A stretch of 64,000 nucleotides of DNA, taken from positions 130,529,282-130,593,281 of the forward strand of contig CP136062.1 of NCBI GenBank assembly GCA_032622095.1, in the 5' to 3' direction. The notes beneath the pieces are model-generated. The model saw only the letters and a program-made list of their open reading frames with translations, made no database searches and had not been told where the DNA came from. This document shows positions 44,969-55,458 of this stretch, one piece after another. The stretch's first letter is position 1, and each line of letters starts with the position of its first letter. A program made the position numbers and the translations under genes. The DNA is from Siphonodentalium dalli. Its lineage: Eukaryota; Mollusca; Scaphopoda; Gadilida; Siphonodentaliidae.

Positions 44969-47544
44969 ATTCTAATTGTCTTCGAACCAAAAACGTTATT
45001 TCAGCACACATCCCTTATAATTATCAACGAAATGTCCCGCCATAGAACACACTCAGCCAAATCACGACTGTTTTAATGCGCTGGGTAAAATATAGTATCT
45101 AAATTAGCATCGCTTTTTGTTGCGTTTATGCAATTAAAATTGTGATATATATCATACATGTATACGCATAACCATGCTTCATATATACACTGAATCGATT
45201 AAACGATTTGATACAAATATTAACTGTCTCAACATATATAGGAAGACTATTTCTTGCTAATTGCTGCATGGGGTGTCGGGAAACACAATTCTGACACGTA
45301 TGGTACGTTTTTACCCACTGCTCGATCCAAATTGTTTTGTTTTTTTATCAAGTTTTTTCCGACCATTTTTCGATACCAACCCACCCCCTAGAAACGCGAT
45401 ATAAAAGAAATTCGGAAGAATATTAGAATTTTACCGCTTACTTCTGTTTCCTAGCAACTACCTCTTACATGTTGGTGTGTGCGATTAGTTCAATTGGACA
45501 TGGCAGTGATTGTTTATGCAATATGTCCATGCATTTTATGTTCGGAATGACATAGACTGACATATACCGGATGTTTCAGTGTGTTAAGTAATTTTACAAC
45601 AAGAAAGAACATATACTCAGTCTAAAGGCAGTTTTAGTGTTAAAACAACCGTATTTCTAAGTTTAAAATAAAAAAATATGTAGTTGAAAAGCATGGAGGA
45701 CAGTTTTTTTTTAGCTGCGGAAATAATTAATTTTGGGTCCTCTTGATCACCCACCCCTCCCCCACATACGTACTCGAAAAACAATGTTTAACCAACCCCA
45801 ACCCCCCCCCCCCCCCCCGCCTGCGCGTTGTAGAAAAAAAAAACCCTTATCCTTTTTGGGTCCACAACGTCTGGTACTTCTGGAAATAGTTTATGACATT
45901 TAGATTAGATATGTCTTATTTTGTGCATGATTCTTTAAATCTAGTCAATCAATCAGGAATGTCTTCTATTGAAGATCGTCCCACGTGATTTATGCTGTAA
46001 GTTTGTGTTTCTTTGTCATTTATGTCGGGAGAGATAGATCATGCAATATTACGATAACTTAAGACTGTTTAGTGTTTACACACATGCGACCATGCGTCTA
46101 TGGATCTAAGGCTATAACTCAAGCCATTCATCGATAAAGATCAGACAGACCATAAGTGCAACAAATTATTATAAACCCTCAGATATATGTGTAGACTCCA
46201 AAAACATTGAGTTCAATCAAGCGTTGGACGAGTTCCATATTAGGATTCGGCGGCAGACAGATTCGTCACGGCATACCTCAGAGAGGGAAGATGAAGGAAT
46301 AGTGTTGTCATTACTCATTCAACTCATCGCCAGCGATATAAGCTTTAATGGCCCCGACCCCTATATTCTCTCAGTTTTCAATATCAGTTGTCTCATCATC
46401 ATACGAAACGAATGCATCAAACTAGTATCCATTTCATTTACATAAGCGCAATTACGATTGGATATCAGTCAGATATTTCCCGGCGTGCCCTTTGGGTAAT
46501 CAGAAATTCACGAACAGGACATTGAAGTGGAATATATAGTGAATTGATAGTCTATGGCAGTGCCAACTTATTTTCAAAGTGGAGCCAATTTGTGATGTGT
46601 GTGACCTGGGTACCACCTCAGTCGGTGTCAATTACACACGTGACTCTTTGGGAATATGAAGCTGGTTCAATCCGATTCATCAGTAAAATAAACATCGAAC
46701 TTTTTTATCCGAGTCACAGATCATGATATTGAATTCCCATCCCTATTTGAACCAAGATAGACTCGTTGATAAGAAGTATTAAGAAAGAACGTGTAAATGT
46801 TGTCAAGTAATAAATTTAAATGTATCGTATATGCTATAAAAGATTCAATATCTGATTCGAGAGAATCCGTATCATCTATAGGTTACAATAACTACATCGG
46901 TAAAAAAATTACTTCCTTCGGTGATTGGCGAACTGCCCATACATACCAGAAAGACGACCAGTGTAAGTATCAAATTGTCGAACATGTGTGACCGAGACCG
47001 AGACGTCTCAATCTCTACCAGAGTTCTCTATCTTAACAAGATTCTTGTAAACTCAGAGATATGTACACGTACAGTAATGATTTCGACAGCGACAACACAG
47101 ACTGATCACATAATACCAGATTCGTGTTCAAACCGGCCCATAAATTATGAGTTTCCCATTTAATTTACAAATTTCATTTTGCCTGGGACTATTTTGTCTG
47201 CCTAGTATTACATGTCATTTTGCATTTATACTGATGCACCACATTACAGTGAGTATAATTGTTTACGATACAAGTTGCATATTTCGCAGTTGCATGTTTT
47301 GCGCATAAAATCGGTGACATTATCAGATTAGTTAAATTACAGGCAGCATTTTAATCAGTTTTGTGACAGAGGTTAATATCGGTAATATGTACCAAGATCC
47401 CTCAGGCAGTGCATAAACATTTCCAATTATCTCCCCTTTCTCTGCTCTTTTCATTTTTCGTCATAAAAATGTTGTATTCATCATTGTAAATATTGAGGCA
47501 AACTATTGTTTAAACCAATAATCAGGTCAAAATAGTAAGTCGGT
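44969..47544. other. No gene recognised; poly-C at 45802-45818
   Basis: A 17-C run lies at 45802-45818, followed at about 45832 by an A run of 10 or more. No domain-bearing frame; the frames at 46224 to 47163 look like chance. Confidence 0.4.
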
Positions 47545-47905
47545 GACAGGGGGTTTGTGGTGTCTCAATCACCAAACATTGGCTAATTTTTCGACAGTTG
47601 TAAATATCATGCCTGACACAGTAGTTGGAAATTTAAGACCAAAAGTAGTTTGAAATGTTTCTCACACTGTGTACGATAAGTCGAATATCCTCCTGCGTTC
47701 TGTCAATTTAAGGAGAGAAATTGCCATTAGGTGGCAAATTTCCAAACTGGGGGGGGGGGGGGTGGTGTCAAGTTGGAAATTACCAACAGTTGGAAAGTTT
47801 GATGTATACCATTTAAACAATTCCAACCTTAGGGAAATTGGAATTACCCGGATTTTGGGTCTGGTCGAACTGCAGTTGGACATTATTACAATATTGGACA
47901 CCCAA
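47545..47905 (+). repeat. Old dispersed repeat, uninterrupted copy
   Basis: Parallels 37195-37335 plus 37722-37945: CATGCCTGACACAGTAGTTGGAAA, AGACCAAAAGTAG, AAGTCGAATAT, a G run of 14 (47749-47762) followed by TGGTGTCA, CCAACAGTTGGAAAG and CAATTCCAACC. It serves as an unoccupied relative for the MITE insertion at 37336. Confidence 0.45.
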
Positions 47906-48389
47906 CCAACGGAGACTCTCTGAGGTCAAATTACCCATAAACACAAGTTGTATTCAAGCGACGTATTCACGTTCAATCTGAGCTCTCTGGATTAACAAAA
48001 TCGGGTTTATTTAACCAAACGAGACCCGCCAACTACATGTATATCCCTTGAGTGGGTGTCCTATTCTTCATATAAGTGTGGTGTCAAATCATGTGATATC
48101 AATGAAGATAATTAAAAATAATTTTCAGGAACCATAGCGCCTCATATTTTTCCATAAATTCAAGGAACTCGGATTTTTGTTTGAGTTTGTTAACCATTTT
48201 TATCACATAATTTGGCCATAAAAGCAGTTTCATAATTATCGGTAATAGACACGTTTAATATCAGCGCGTGCGATGACGTCACGGCGTTCTTCAAATAACT
48301 TGCGATCGCTGTAGTTTATGATTGTTGTTTTCGATGAATATTGCGCGTTGCTTCTGGTTGCTTCGGGTTTATTTGATCATGTGATAAAA

Positions 48390-48532
48390 GGTATCTCACA
48401 CTCGTCCTATTTTATACGTAATTTATCAACCTCGTCCTCTAAGTTCTATTTGAGCCTCGGTAAACCTCGGCTCAAATCGAATTTAGTGAACTCGGTTGAT
48501 AAATTCCGTATAAACTAGAAACTCATGTGAGA
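48390..48532. repeat. ~143 bp inverted repeat
   Basis: Outer arms ATCTCACACTCG and CTCATGTGAGAT, then TTTATACGTAATTTATCAACC / GGTTGATAAATTCCGTATAAA, and inner ATTTGAGCCTCGG / CCTCGGCTCAAAT around TAAA (the two CCTCGG-type words are in the same orientation, so the very centre is imperfect). Confidence 0.7.
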
Positions 48533-48552
48533 TCCTCTATATATACTAAACA

Positions 48553-48627
48553 ATCATTGGCAATTAGCTATCCCTTACGAAATGTTCAGATAATAAGTTC
48601 AATAAGTTGAACATTCCCATCAATGAA
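48553..48627. mobile_element. Small palindromic MITE, copy 3
   Basis: TCATTGG, CCCTTACGAAATGTTCAGATAATAAGTTCAA, then GTTGAACATTCCCATCAATGA: same family as 11706-11791, with a shorter centre. Confidence 0.5.
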
Positions 48628-48871
48628 TATGCATCGTTCTGCACTTTCTAGTGTCTGCTAATATTTCCTGAACATCCCTCCAGATGAATAGATTCTTCCA
48701 ATGTATACTTTTATGACTGAGTGGGAGAATCCATTTAGTGTAGAAAGGGCACTGATATGACTAATTTGTTCACCCTTACAAAAAATATAGAATGCTCACA
48801 CCTGGAAAGACTACATTCCATTGATTTGTATGTATAGTAAACTGGACATCCATTATGAATTGTACCTATTA

Positions 48872-48928
48872 TTAGAATTCAAAGGGTGAAATTCACGCCT
48901 TAGAATTCAAAGGGTGAAATTCACACCT
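48872..48928 (+). repeat. 28 bp tandem duplication
   Basis: TTAGAATTCAAAGGGTGAAA plus TTCACGCC is repeated once with two changes. Confidence 0.8.
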
Positions 48929-49135
48929 CCGAATTAAGTGGCATACATATCTACAAACAAAATTCAATAAAACTCTAATTGAATCCTCATAAAGACACAA
49001 AACTTGAAAGCTAATGGTGCGATATAATACTTTCATTGGTTCATTAGTTCAAAGGCATTTTTTTGTTGGAAAAATGGTTTGTGTTTTTTTTCCTAGAAAA
49101 CCAGATTTGTATATTTGAAAGTATGCATGCTAGCT

Positions 49136-49487
49136 TTAAAGGTACACAATTCGATTCGAACGTCCCCGTGTCATCAGATTCCAACAACAACAACATTTCT
49201 TCAAAAGACAACTCAGTTATCAGAATAAATAATGCTTACCACTGTCAACTCTAGTATAACATTTTCCAAAACGTGTTAGATATCAACATTTTGTTCAACG
49301 CAATTTGGTATCGAGAGTATGTCGGTCTGTTTGTCAAATATTTGCTAGGCCGCCAAATATTCCAGGTGGTGAAAAATAACATATTTCAAAAATCGTTATC
49401 TGATAACTCTGAGCTCTGCTGGGTGGGTTCCTCGAATCAAATATGTTTTATCCTCGAAGCGAAAGAAATAGTAATTTATGGGCGTTA
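49136..49487 (+). repeat. Dispersed 350-460 bp repeat, copy 2
   Basis: Same landmarks as 8937-9395, including TTAAAGGTACAC, CCAACAACAACAACATTTCTTC, AATGCTTACCACTGTCAACT, TTGTTCAACGCAAT and GAAGCGAAAGAAATAG. Shorter in the middle, where copies 1 and 3 have a second GGCC-TATT word. Confidence 0.65.
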
Positions 49488-49819
49488 ATTCCGATTATGT
49501 ATCTAACAGTATATTTACCAAAATATAAACTAATGCTTGCATCACTTTAAGTGCTCTATAGCTTTTCAAGTGAAAGATATCGTTTAATTTATGAAAGATT
49601 TAGTTGTTGAAAAATTTGCCATGCCTTTCAATGCTGAAAAAAAACTATATCTTCTAACATCTGAGCCACCTTAAGAATTTCGCAAATATTCCAGAACACA
49701 GAGTTCATTCTTTCAAATTCACTTCGATCTTAATACTCATCGGCCATCTGTCCTTTTGTCTTTGCAGAAATGCGGTATCAATTTTTTCATCTTAGTTATT
49801 TGTATGAATAGCACGTGTT

Positions 49820-50002
49820 GCGATACACATGCATCACTTTTCTATGCCATTCTTTTATGTAACGTGCAAACTCTCTTCAGAGTTTCCGCCTTGCATAATA
49901 GTACAGCCTTGCGATACGCAGCATTTCTCTTGTGTGTCGTTCTTTTATGTAGTGCCCTTAAATCTGCAATAAAGTGCAAGCACTATTCAGAGTTTTCTCC
50001 CT
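49820..50002 (+). repeat. Diverged ~90 bp tandem duplication
   Basis: GCGATACACATGCATCACTTTTC...CATTCTTTTATGTAACG...CTCTTCAGAGTTTCCGCCTT is followed by GCGATACGCAGCATTTCTC...CGTTCTTTTATGTAGTG...CTATTCAGAGTTTTCTCCCTT. Non-coding despite an open frame across both. Confidence 0.6.
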
Positions 50003-50431
50003 TATAATTATTGAGTCGACCCATTGTTGTTCTCTTGTCAACATCATCAATGAAATCATTCTTAAAGCCAACAGAATCGTTATATTGCCAAGAGATCTTT
50101 CACCGACAGTGAAAGGGCATAATAATTACTCGCCAATACCGACGATATTAGAACATGGGAATACAACGACCAATTTCAACCAACTAAACATTCCAGAACA
50201 ATTAGGAGTGTTTAAACATGCCCGACCAAATTAATCCCACAGTTCTGGTGCCTGTATATGCACCATATGACACAAGCCATTGTAAATCAAATATAATGTC
50301 ACTTAAACACCAGCTCTATAAATGAATTATGATCGAAATGTACAAAATACTCTTTGGACTGTACAACATCGAACAAGATAAAAACATCAGGATAGAACGA
50401 GTTTCCAAGGACATTCGGAAATACTTCTTAA

Positions 50432-50664
50432 CCCTTTGAGTGCCAGGGGCCGATCTCATCGGCCCTAAACCTACAAAATAAGTCTGTTAAAGAATATAAG
50501 AATATATTATAAAAATTGTAAAAAAAACAAACAAACAAACAATTGTTAGACCAATGCATTCTCTTATATATGCGAGGCGACCTATGGTCGACTCGAATAT
50601 ATAAGAGAATGCATTGGCACAGGGTATATGGGTTGATACAAAAATCGACCTGGCACTCAAAGGG
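50432..50664. mobile_element. TTAA-bounded piggyBac-like MITE with one hairpin (233 bp)
   Basis: TTAA at 50428-50431 and 50665-50668. Ends CCCTTTGAGTGCCAGG / CCTGGCACTCAAAGGG. Subterminal TATGGGTTGATACAAAAATCG is shared with 42816-43027. The core is the ATGCATTCTCTTATATATGCGAGGCGACC hairpin also present in the 37.3 and 57.2 kb elements. The left half has a small GGCCGATCTCATCGGCC palindrome. Ends and TTAA fit piggyBac superfamily MITEs. Confidence 0.85.
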
Positions 50665-50751
50665 TTAATATTGTCGCAGATAGCCATGTCATCGTGGAAT
50701 GCGTTGCCCGTACGTGTGGTTAAAGATGCGTTATCCGAATTAACGATCGTA

Positions 50752-51176
50752 AATTACTATTTCTTTGGCTTCGGGAGTAAAACACATGATTTGATTCGAG
50801 TCAAGTGATCAGATATCGATTTTTGAAGTTTGTTATTTCTCGAGATGTGCAATTATTTGTGGCCCAGAAAAACGTGGTCAAACGGACGATCTCGGACAAA
50901 ATTGCGGACAAAGATGGATAACTCTAAAATCAAGTGGTAATATGGCCAAATTTCGTGATACCCAAGTGATAACACGGCCATATTTCGTTGAACAAATTGT
51001 TGATAAATAACACGTTTTTGGAAATTTGATACCATAGTTGACAGTGGTTAGCATGATTTTGTTGCAATTAATCGAATCTGATAACTAAAGCGTATTTTTA
51101 AGAAATGTTGTTGTTGTTGTTGTTGTTGTATATTGATGATATGGGGACCGTCTGATATCATTGAGTACATTTAAAG
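50752..51176 (-). repeat. Dispersed 350-460 bp repeat, copy 3
   Basis: Reverse orientation. Retains both GGCC-TATT words and ends at TTTAAAG on the right. The AAC run (TTG on plus) is expanded to about seven units at about 51105-51129, compared with two or three in copies 1 and 2. Confidence 0.65.
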
Positions 51177-51713
51177 CGGTATCGTTCAAAGAACAATATT
51201 ACAACTACCACCAGAATGAGTATTAGGCATACGACTAACATAAATTTTAACATTAATATATCAATAAGGGGCAGAAGTCATTTCGACTTATTCTCCAAAT
51301 ATGATAATCATTTTGCTTAAATCTAAAGCATTCAAGATGTTCATGATTCATAATCTCCAGAGTGCCAACAGTGGATTTCCCTAACACAGTCAGCGTGCAT
51401 ATAAAGTTGTCCAGTGGTCGCTGTCAATATCCCTAGGCACGTCGGTGGAATTTTGAATTCCTTATATGTGGAAATATTTACACTCATACAGCCGTGGAAC
51501 ATGAATGCAGAACGTTGGTTGGTTCAAATCACGTAATCATTGTGATGTCGTCCGTAGACCACAACTTGTTCCATTAAGAAATTTATGTTGATACTCACAC
51601 AACATCAAATTGCTCCTTTGACACTATCATATTTGATGAAGCTTATTTGTGTCCTTGTGGGCAGTAGCTGATTCGATAATGTACATAACACATAAATCGA
51701 TCATAACCAGCTA
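51177..51713. other. No gene recognised
   Basis: No supported feature. Confidence 0.4.
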
Positions 51714-51727
51714 TGGCGAAGTTGGTT

Positions 51728-52038
51728 GATTGATTGATTGATTAGGGTTTTATGTCGCTTTAGCCACTAAGGCCATATCACGACATTGCCAGTGTTAATG
51801 GTGGAGGAAATCCGCACACTTACGGCTAATCTAACAGTGATTTCAATGGCTGATAAACTCGTCGACCATGTGCGGCAAACCACCGGCCATCGGCAAGTAA
51901 CTGGCAACTTTCCCAGATAACTATTTCGAGTTACAAAGTCCACGATGGAAACATGTGGATTTGAACCCTTATCGCCAGCGCTGGAAGGCGAAACGGCTTG
52001 GAGTTGTACCTCTAACCGATTGGGCCACCGAGGCCCCT
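51728..52038 (-). mobile_element. Complete tRNA-derived SINE with 14 bp target duplication
   Basis: Flanked by the exact 14 bp direct repeat TGGCGAAGTTGGTT (51714-51727 and 52039-52052). On the minus strand it starts AGGGGCCTCGGTGGCCCAATCGG, has an A box (TGGCCCAATCGGTTAGAGG, 52029-52011) and a B box (GGGTTCAAATCC, 51968-51957), then a ~220 base body ending GCGACATAAAACCC and a tail of (AATC)n, written as (GATT)n on plus at 51728-51743. These are the parts of a Pol III-transcribed SINE mobilised by a LINE. The 174-codon frame over it is not a gene. Confidence 0.9.
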
Positions 52039-52177
52039 TGGCGAAGTTGGTTCGAATCCCGATGAGCAGGATAGTGTTCTGTGCCAAAGAATGATAGCCC
52101 CATTCGTGTATTTGGACAAAGTTTTCAATTGTTTTTCGCGATTTTACCGTGTGTAGTTCGGTAGTGAAACTAACCTT

Positions 52178-52333
52178 CTGGTTTAAACTCGAAATTGCAG
52201 GTCTAAGTGATGCATTCGTCTTCCCTGGTTTAAACCCCGTCCAGCCAAACCATGGTTTAGCAGCAGTGTCTCTATATACACGAGATTCCAATTAGAAACA
52301 AATTTGTCACCATGATAGCTGTAATTCGATTGG
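52178..52333. mobile_element. TIR element with TTTAAACC words, partial copy 2
   Basis: Complement of about 15180-15395: GGTTTAAACTCGAAATTGCAGGTCTAAGTGATGCATTCGTC, CTGGTTTAAACC, GGTTTAGCAGCAGTGTCTCT and GTAATTCGATTGG. Both outer ends are missing. Confidence 0.6.
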
Positions 52334-52797
52334 TGAAAATCAGCTACTTCGGTTTCGCAACCGATCGTATTTTCTCTTATTCCGATATATCGTCGGCGTC
52401 CCTTTGTCGACAGCATTAAACATATTGATTAGATGGCTGATAGATGGAGCCATTCTTGTTAACTTGTTGTCATAGATGGACACCGTGATCTCGATGTGTG
52501 TGATTTTGTGTACACCGTTATTGCGATTCTCGGCGATATCTTGGGGGGGATATATGTTATTTTACGATAATTGTATTGAAATCGACATCTTTTTATTTTT
52601 TGGATTATGGGTCAGATTTTATCAAACTAGTTCGCTTTATACTATTTTATGACTGTTAGTTTTGAAGAATAATGTCAAAGGAAGGGGAGTTGGTGTCAAC
52701 AATAGTTGTATTTTAATAAAAGTGTCTTTGAAGCCATTTTCCCAGACTTTGTGAGATTTCATCGAAAATCGACCTGGGACCCTTTTAAAATATTATG
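52334..52797. other. No gene recognised
   Basis: No supported feature. Confidence 0.4.
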
Positions 52798-52799
52798 TA

Positions 52800-53012
52800 C
52801 AGTAATGCCCTAAGTAATCGACCTCTTAACCACAGCAGAATTATGGGTAACTTTTCAGGATTTAGTCGAAAATATGGTTTGTTGCCATTCATCGGAAAGC
52901 TCCCGGGGAGAGCTTTCCGATGAATGGCAACAAGTCATATTTCCGACTAAATCCTGAAAAGTTACCCATAATTATGCTGTGGTTAAGAGGTCGATTACTT
53001 AGGGCATTACTG
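52800..53012. mobile_element. TA-flanked palindromic MITE, copy 2 (213 bp)
   Basis: TA on both sides (52798-99 and 53013-14). Ends CAGTAATGCCCTAAGTAATCGACCTCTTAACC and the exact complement; nearly the whole element is one palindrome meeting at GCTCCCGGGGAGAGC. This is the simple form of the family seen expanded at 26072-26408. Ends plus TA fit pogo/Tc1-mariner MITEs. Confidence 0.9.
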
Positions 53013-53014
53013 TA

Positions 53015-53886
53015 TAATACAAAATAATAATAAAAAATATTCCCTAACCCCTGTGTTTCCTATATAAATGGAAGTTTATCAAGAGTTATTGAAGATTCTC
53101 AATTGGTGGGCAATAAATACGATAATGGAGCACCAGTTGATGTTTCCATGCCAACGGGTGTGTAAATAGTGCCAGCGATTTATTCAGGAGAAAAACAATA
53201 TCTTGACCTATAGGTATATAGATGCATATATATCAAACACAACTAGGTCAGAGCATAACGCTGTTGACAAAGTCAGCTTCAATGACAAGCTTATGACTTA
53301 TTGATTCAACTGACATTGATACTCAGTATAGATCCTTTGTTTGTGGTCAAAAATACATGAACACGATTATGCTGATAATGATATGTAAATAACTGGATTT
53401 CAATTTGACCTTGGATATGCCAATGCGGTATGTGGACGTGTATGCAAGTACAAAGTGCAAAGTTCAATGACTGAGATACACGGAACCACACGAGTGTGTA
53501 CTCTTGTGATGACATAAGAAATAACTTGCAGATCGATTGGGGTCATTGGAGCTTGACCAGCAGAGTAATTAAAGTGAAACACACACCATCGCCACCATGT
53601 TGTTGTTGTTGAAATCCGATGTTCACTATCTGTTCCTAACGCTTCTGTAAACTATATGCATGGTTTATCTCCCCTGATGACTCAATCTAATGCTATAAAT
53701 AGATTGAGGGTATCCCCGCATGGCTTCACGAAATCGTAATAAAAAGACAGATATATTGAGCGTAAATTGGCAAAACGCGATCAAATAAGAAGAAGTTTTC
53801 GTCAGCGCGAAGATGCGGAAACAAATTGGAAAGAGCGGCGAAGTGTGTGTCTTCCGCCATTGATTTTAGGCATCACAAGGGCTGAA
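53015..53886. other. No gene recognised
   Basis: A short Arg/Glu-rich frame at about 53766 to 53870 (LAKRDQIRRSFRQRED) looks protein-like but is too short to name. Otherwise nothing supported. Confidence 0.35.
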
Positions 53887-54311
53887 GGGGGAGGTCCACC
53901 GTCAAGTGAACAATTTTGAATGGGGATTTCCATGCAAATCTGCGGAGTAAAAGTTACACAGAGTGGCACACACTTCTTAGTGTGACTTGATGTGGTATTA
54001 TAAACAACAGGTATTTAGCTGGTGGGTCCGCTTAGTAAATTATAAAATTTTGCAATAAATATATTTTTGAGAATTTTTTTCTGGAATTACATCACTTGAC
54101 CTACATTTGAAAAATCAATATAAAATTCAAAAATAAATACACACCAACAACCAATCATTATAATGGAACAAGTTCCAAGCGGACACGCCAGATAAATACC
54201 CGTTGTTTTCAATACCACATCAAGTCACTCAGAATATGTGCAACTCTGTAACTTTTGCTCCGCAGATTTGCATGGAAATCCCCATTCAAAATTGGTCACT
54301 TGACCTCCCTC
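53887..54311. mobile_element. TTAA-flanked foldback element, copy 2 (425 bp)
   Basis: Left flank TGAA (53883-53886, probably a mutated TTAA), right flank TTAA (54312-54315). Ends GGGGGAGGTCCACCGTCAAGTGA / TCACTTGACCTCCCTC. Arms match copy 1 at 33972-34353 in TTTTGAATGGGGATTTCCATGC and TCTGCGGAG, AAAAGTTACA, GTGGTATT, and the right arm repeats all of these inverted, so this copy is the better palindrome. Confidence 0.75.
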
Positions 54312-54317
54312 TTAAAT

Positions 54318-54787
54318 AGGTTAAAAGTTAAATCAGTCACAGGCATGCTGTCTGAGCTAAAGCTCCCAACCCTCGAAGAAAGAAGGAAAGAACAACGACT
54401 GGTTCAATACCACAAAATAGTCAAGGGGTTGGTCCTAGATCATGCCATGATCTAGGTTGGTCCCAGCCCTTCCTAATCCTGATTATCTAAAACACAAGAC
54501 GAAAGACACAAGGAAAATAAAGCCAACAAAATTTGAGGACTGTGTCAGTCAAAATCTGGTGGAGAAGGAGGTGTGTAACAACACAGAATCGTTCCCAACT
54601 TCTGAGTACCAGCAGCTCACAATACGAACACTCCTTCTTTGTTAAAACAACTGTGGAATGGAACCACCTGGAACAGTCGGTTGTTGATATCAGTGACATT
54701 GACAGTTTTCTATCTGCTCTGCGAGGGGAACAACAGTATGGGGTGCTTTCAACAATGCTAACAAGGAGCTATTGCTTAACTATTTAA
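54318..54787 (+). pseudogene. LINE ORF2 3' end relic, frame-broken
   Basis: Three frames in succession carry the C-terminal signature of CR1/L2-like LINE proteins: SVTGMLSELKLPTLEERRK then QYHKIVKGLV (54255 frame), PNPDYLKHKTKDTRKIKPTKFEDC (54457 frame) and YEHSFFVKTTVEWNHLEQSVV then SFLSALRG (54533 frame). They match the pattern L-x-W-x-x-L-x-x-R-R, F-Y-K-I-x-N-x-L-V, R-S-T-R-G and N-S-F-F-P-R-T-I-x-x-W-N-x-L-P. The frame changes fall near 54450 and 54600. It abuts the foldback element at its left, which may mark the truncation point. Confidence 0.75.
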
Positions 54788-54914
54788 AATTTATGCTTGT
54801 TTATCATATATAATAAATTATTTTTCAATTATTTCGCTTGTTGCTTATATTTATACTCCAAAATCATTTGGATGGCTCAAACAACAACATTGTCATTGCA
54901 TATATTAAGTACTA

Positions 54915-55317
54915 TATGGGAGATAAATTTAACATTTAATGGCTGATTACGCTTAAGCGTAACTCCATTACGCTTAAGCATAATTGGTTTGAATTGCCTT
55001 ACAACCTTATATGTAATGGTAGGCCTACATGTATCTAACTTAGTAAGGTTTAATGTTCTGGGCGGATGGTAACCGACTGCATCAATTTCAGCTTCAGGGG
55101 AGTTTTTCCAATTCTATTACGCTTTACTTTAGCGTAAATGCATTACGCGTAATCGTAACTGAATTACGCTTAAGTCATAATGTAATACACTTAAGTATGG
55201 TATAATGGAAATCTAAATTACGCTTAGGCATTGCGCATTAAGCTTAAATTTATGTTTAAGCATAATGAATTACACTTAAGCGTGATTATCAATTAAATGT
55301 GAATTTGGCCTCCCATA
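54915..55317. mobile_element. TIR element with CTTAAGCGTAAT subterminal repeats (403 bp)
   Basis: Ends TATGGGAGATAAATTTAACATTTAAT and complement of ATTAAATGTGAATTTGGCCTCCCATA. Just inside both ends are many copies of a ~12 bp word, TTACGCTTAAGCGTAA and variants (54945-54985, 55125-55285). It is the short relative of 59144-61666, which has the same ends and TTAAGCGCAATT words. No coding capacity. Subterminal short repeats are typical of hAT and Kolobok-like elements; superfamily not decided. Confidence 0.75.
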
Positions 55318-55321
55318 TGTG

Positions 55322-55458
55322 TACTATTGTTGTTTCGTACACTTTGCACCACGCTTGGTTGTTTCGCACCATATATTTGGCCATTTCGTACCATTGTTGT
55401 TTCGTACACTTTGCACTAATGCGTTTGGTTGTTTCGCACCATATATTTGGCCATTTCT
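55322..55458 (+). repeat. 67 bp tandem duplication
   Basis: TTGTTGTTTCGTACACTTTGCAC and TTTGGTTGTTTCGCACCATATATTTGGCCATTTC occur twice at 67-base spacing, directly right of the TIR element. Confidence 0.8.

Noticed and set aside
52039-52060. Canonical B box GGTTCGAATCC suggesting a tRNA gene
   Set aside because: No A box or cloverleaf at proper distance once the SINE is removed; probably a decayed SINE or chance.
51767-52291. 174-codon open frame on the minus strand
   Set aside because: It is read through a tRNA-derived SINE and its flank, including the (partial) TIR element.
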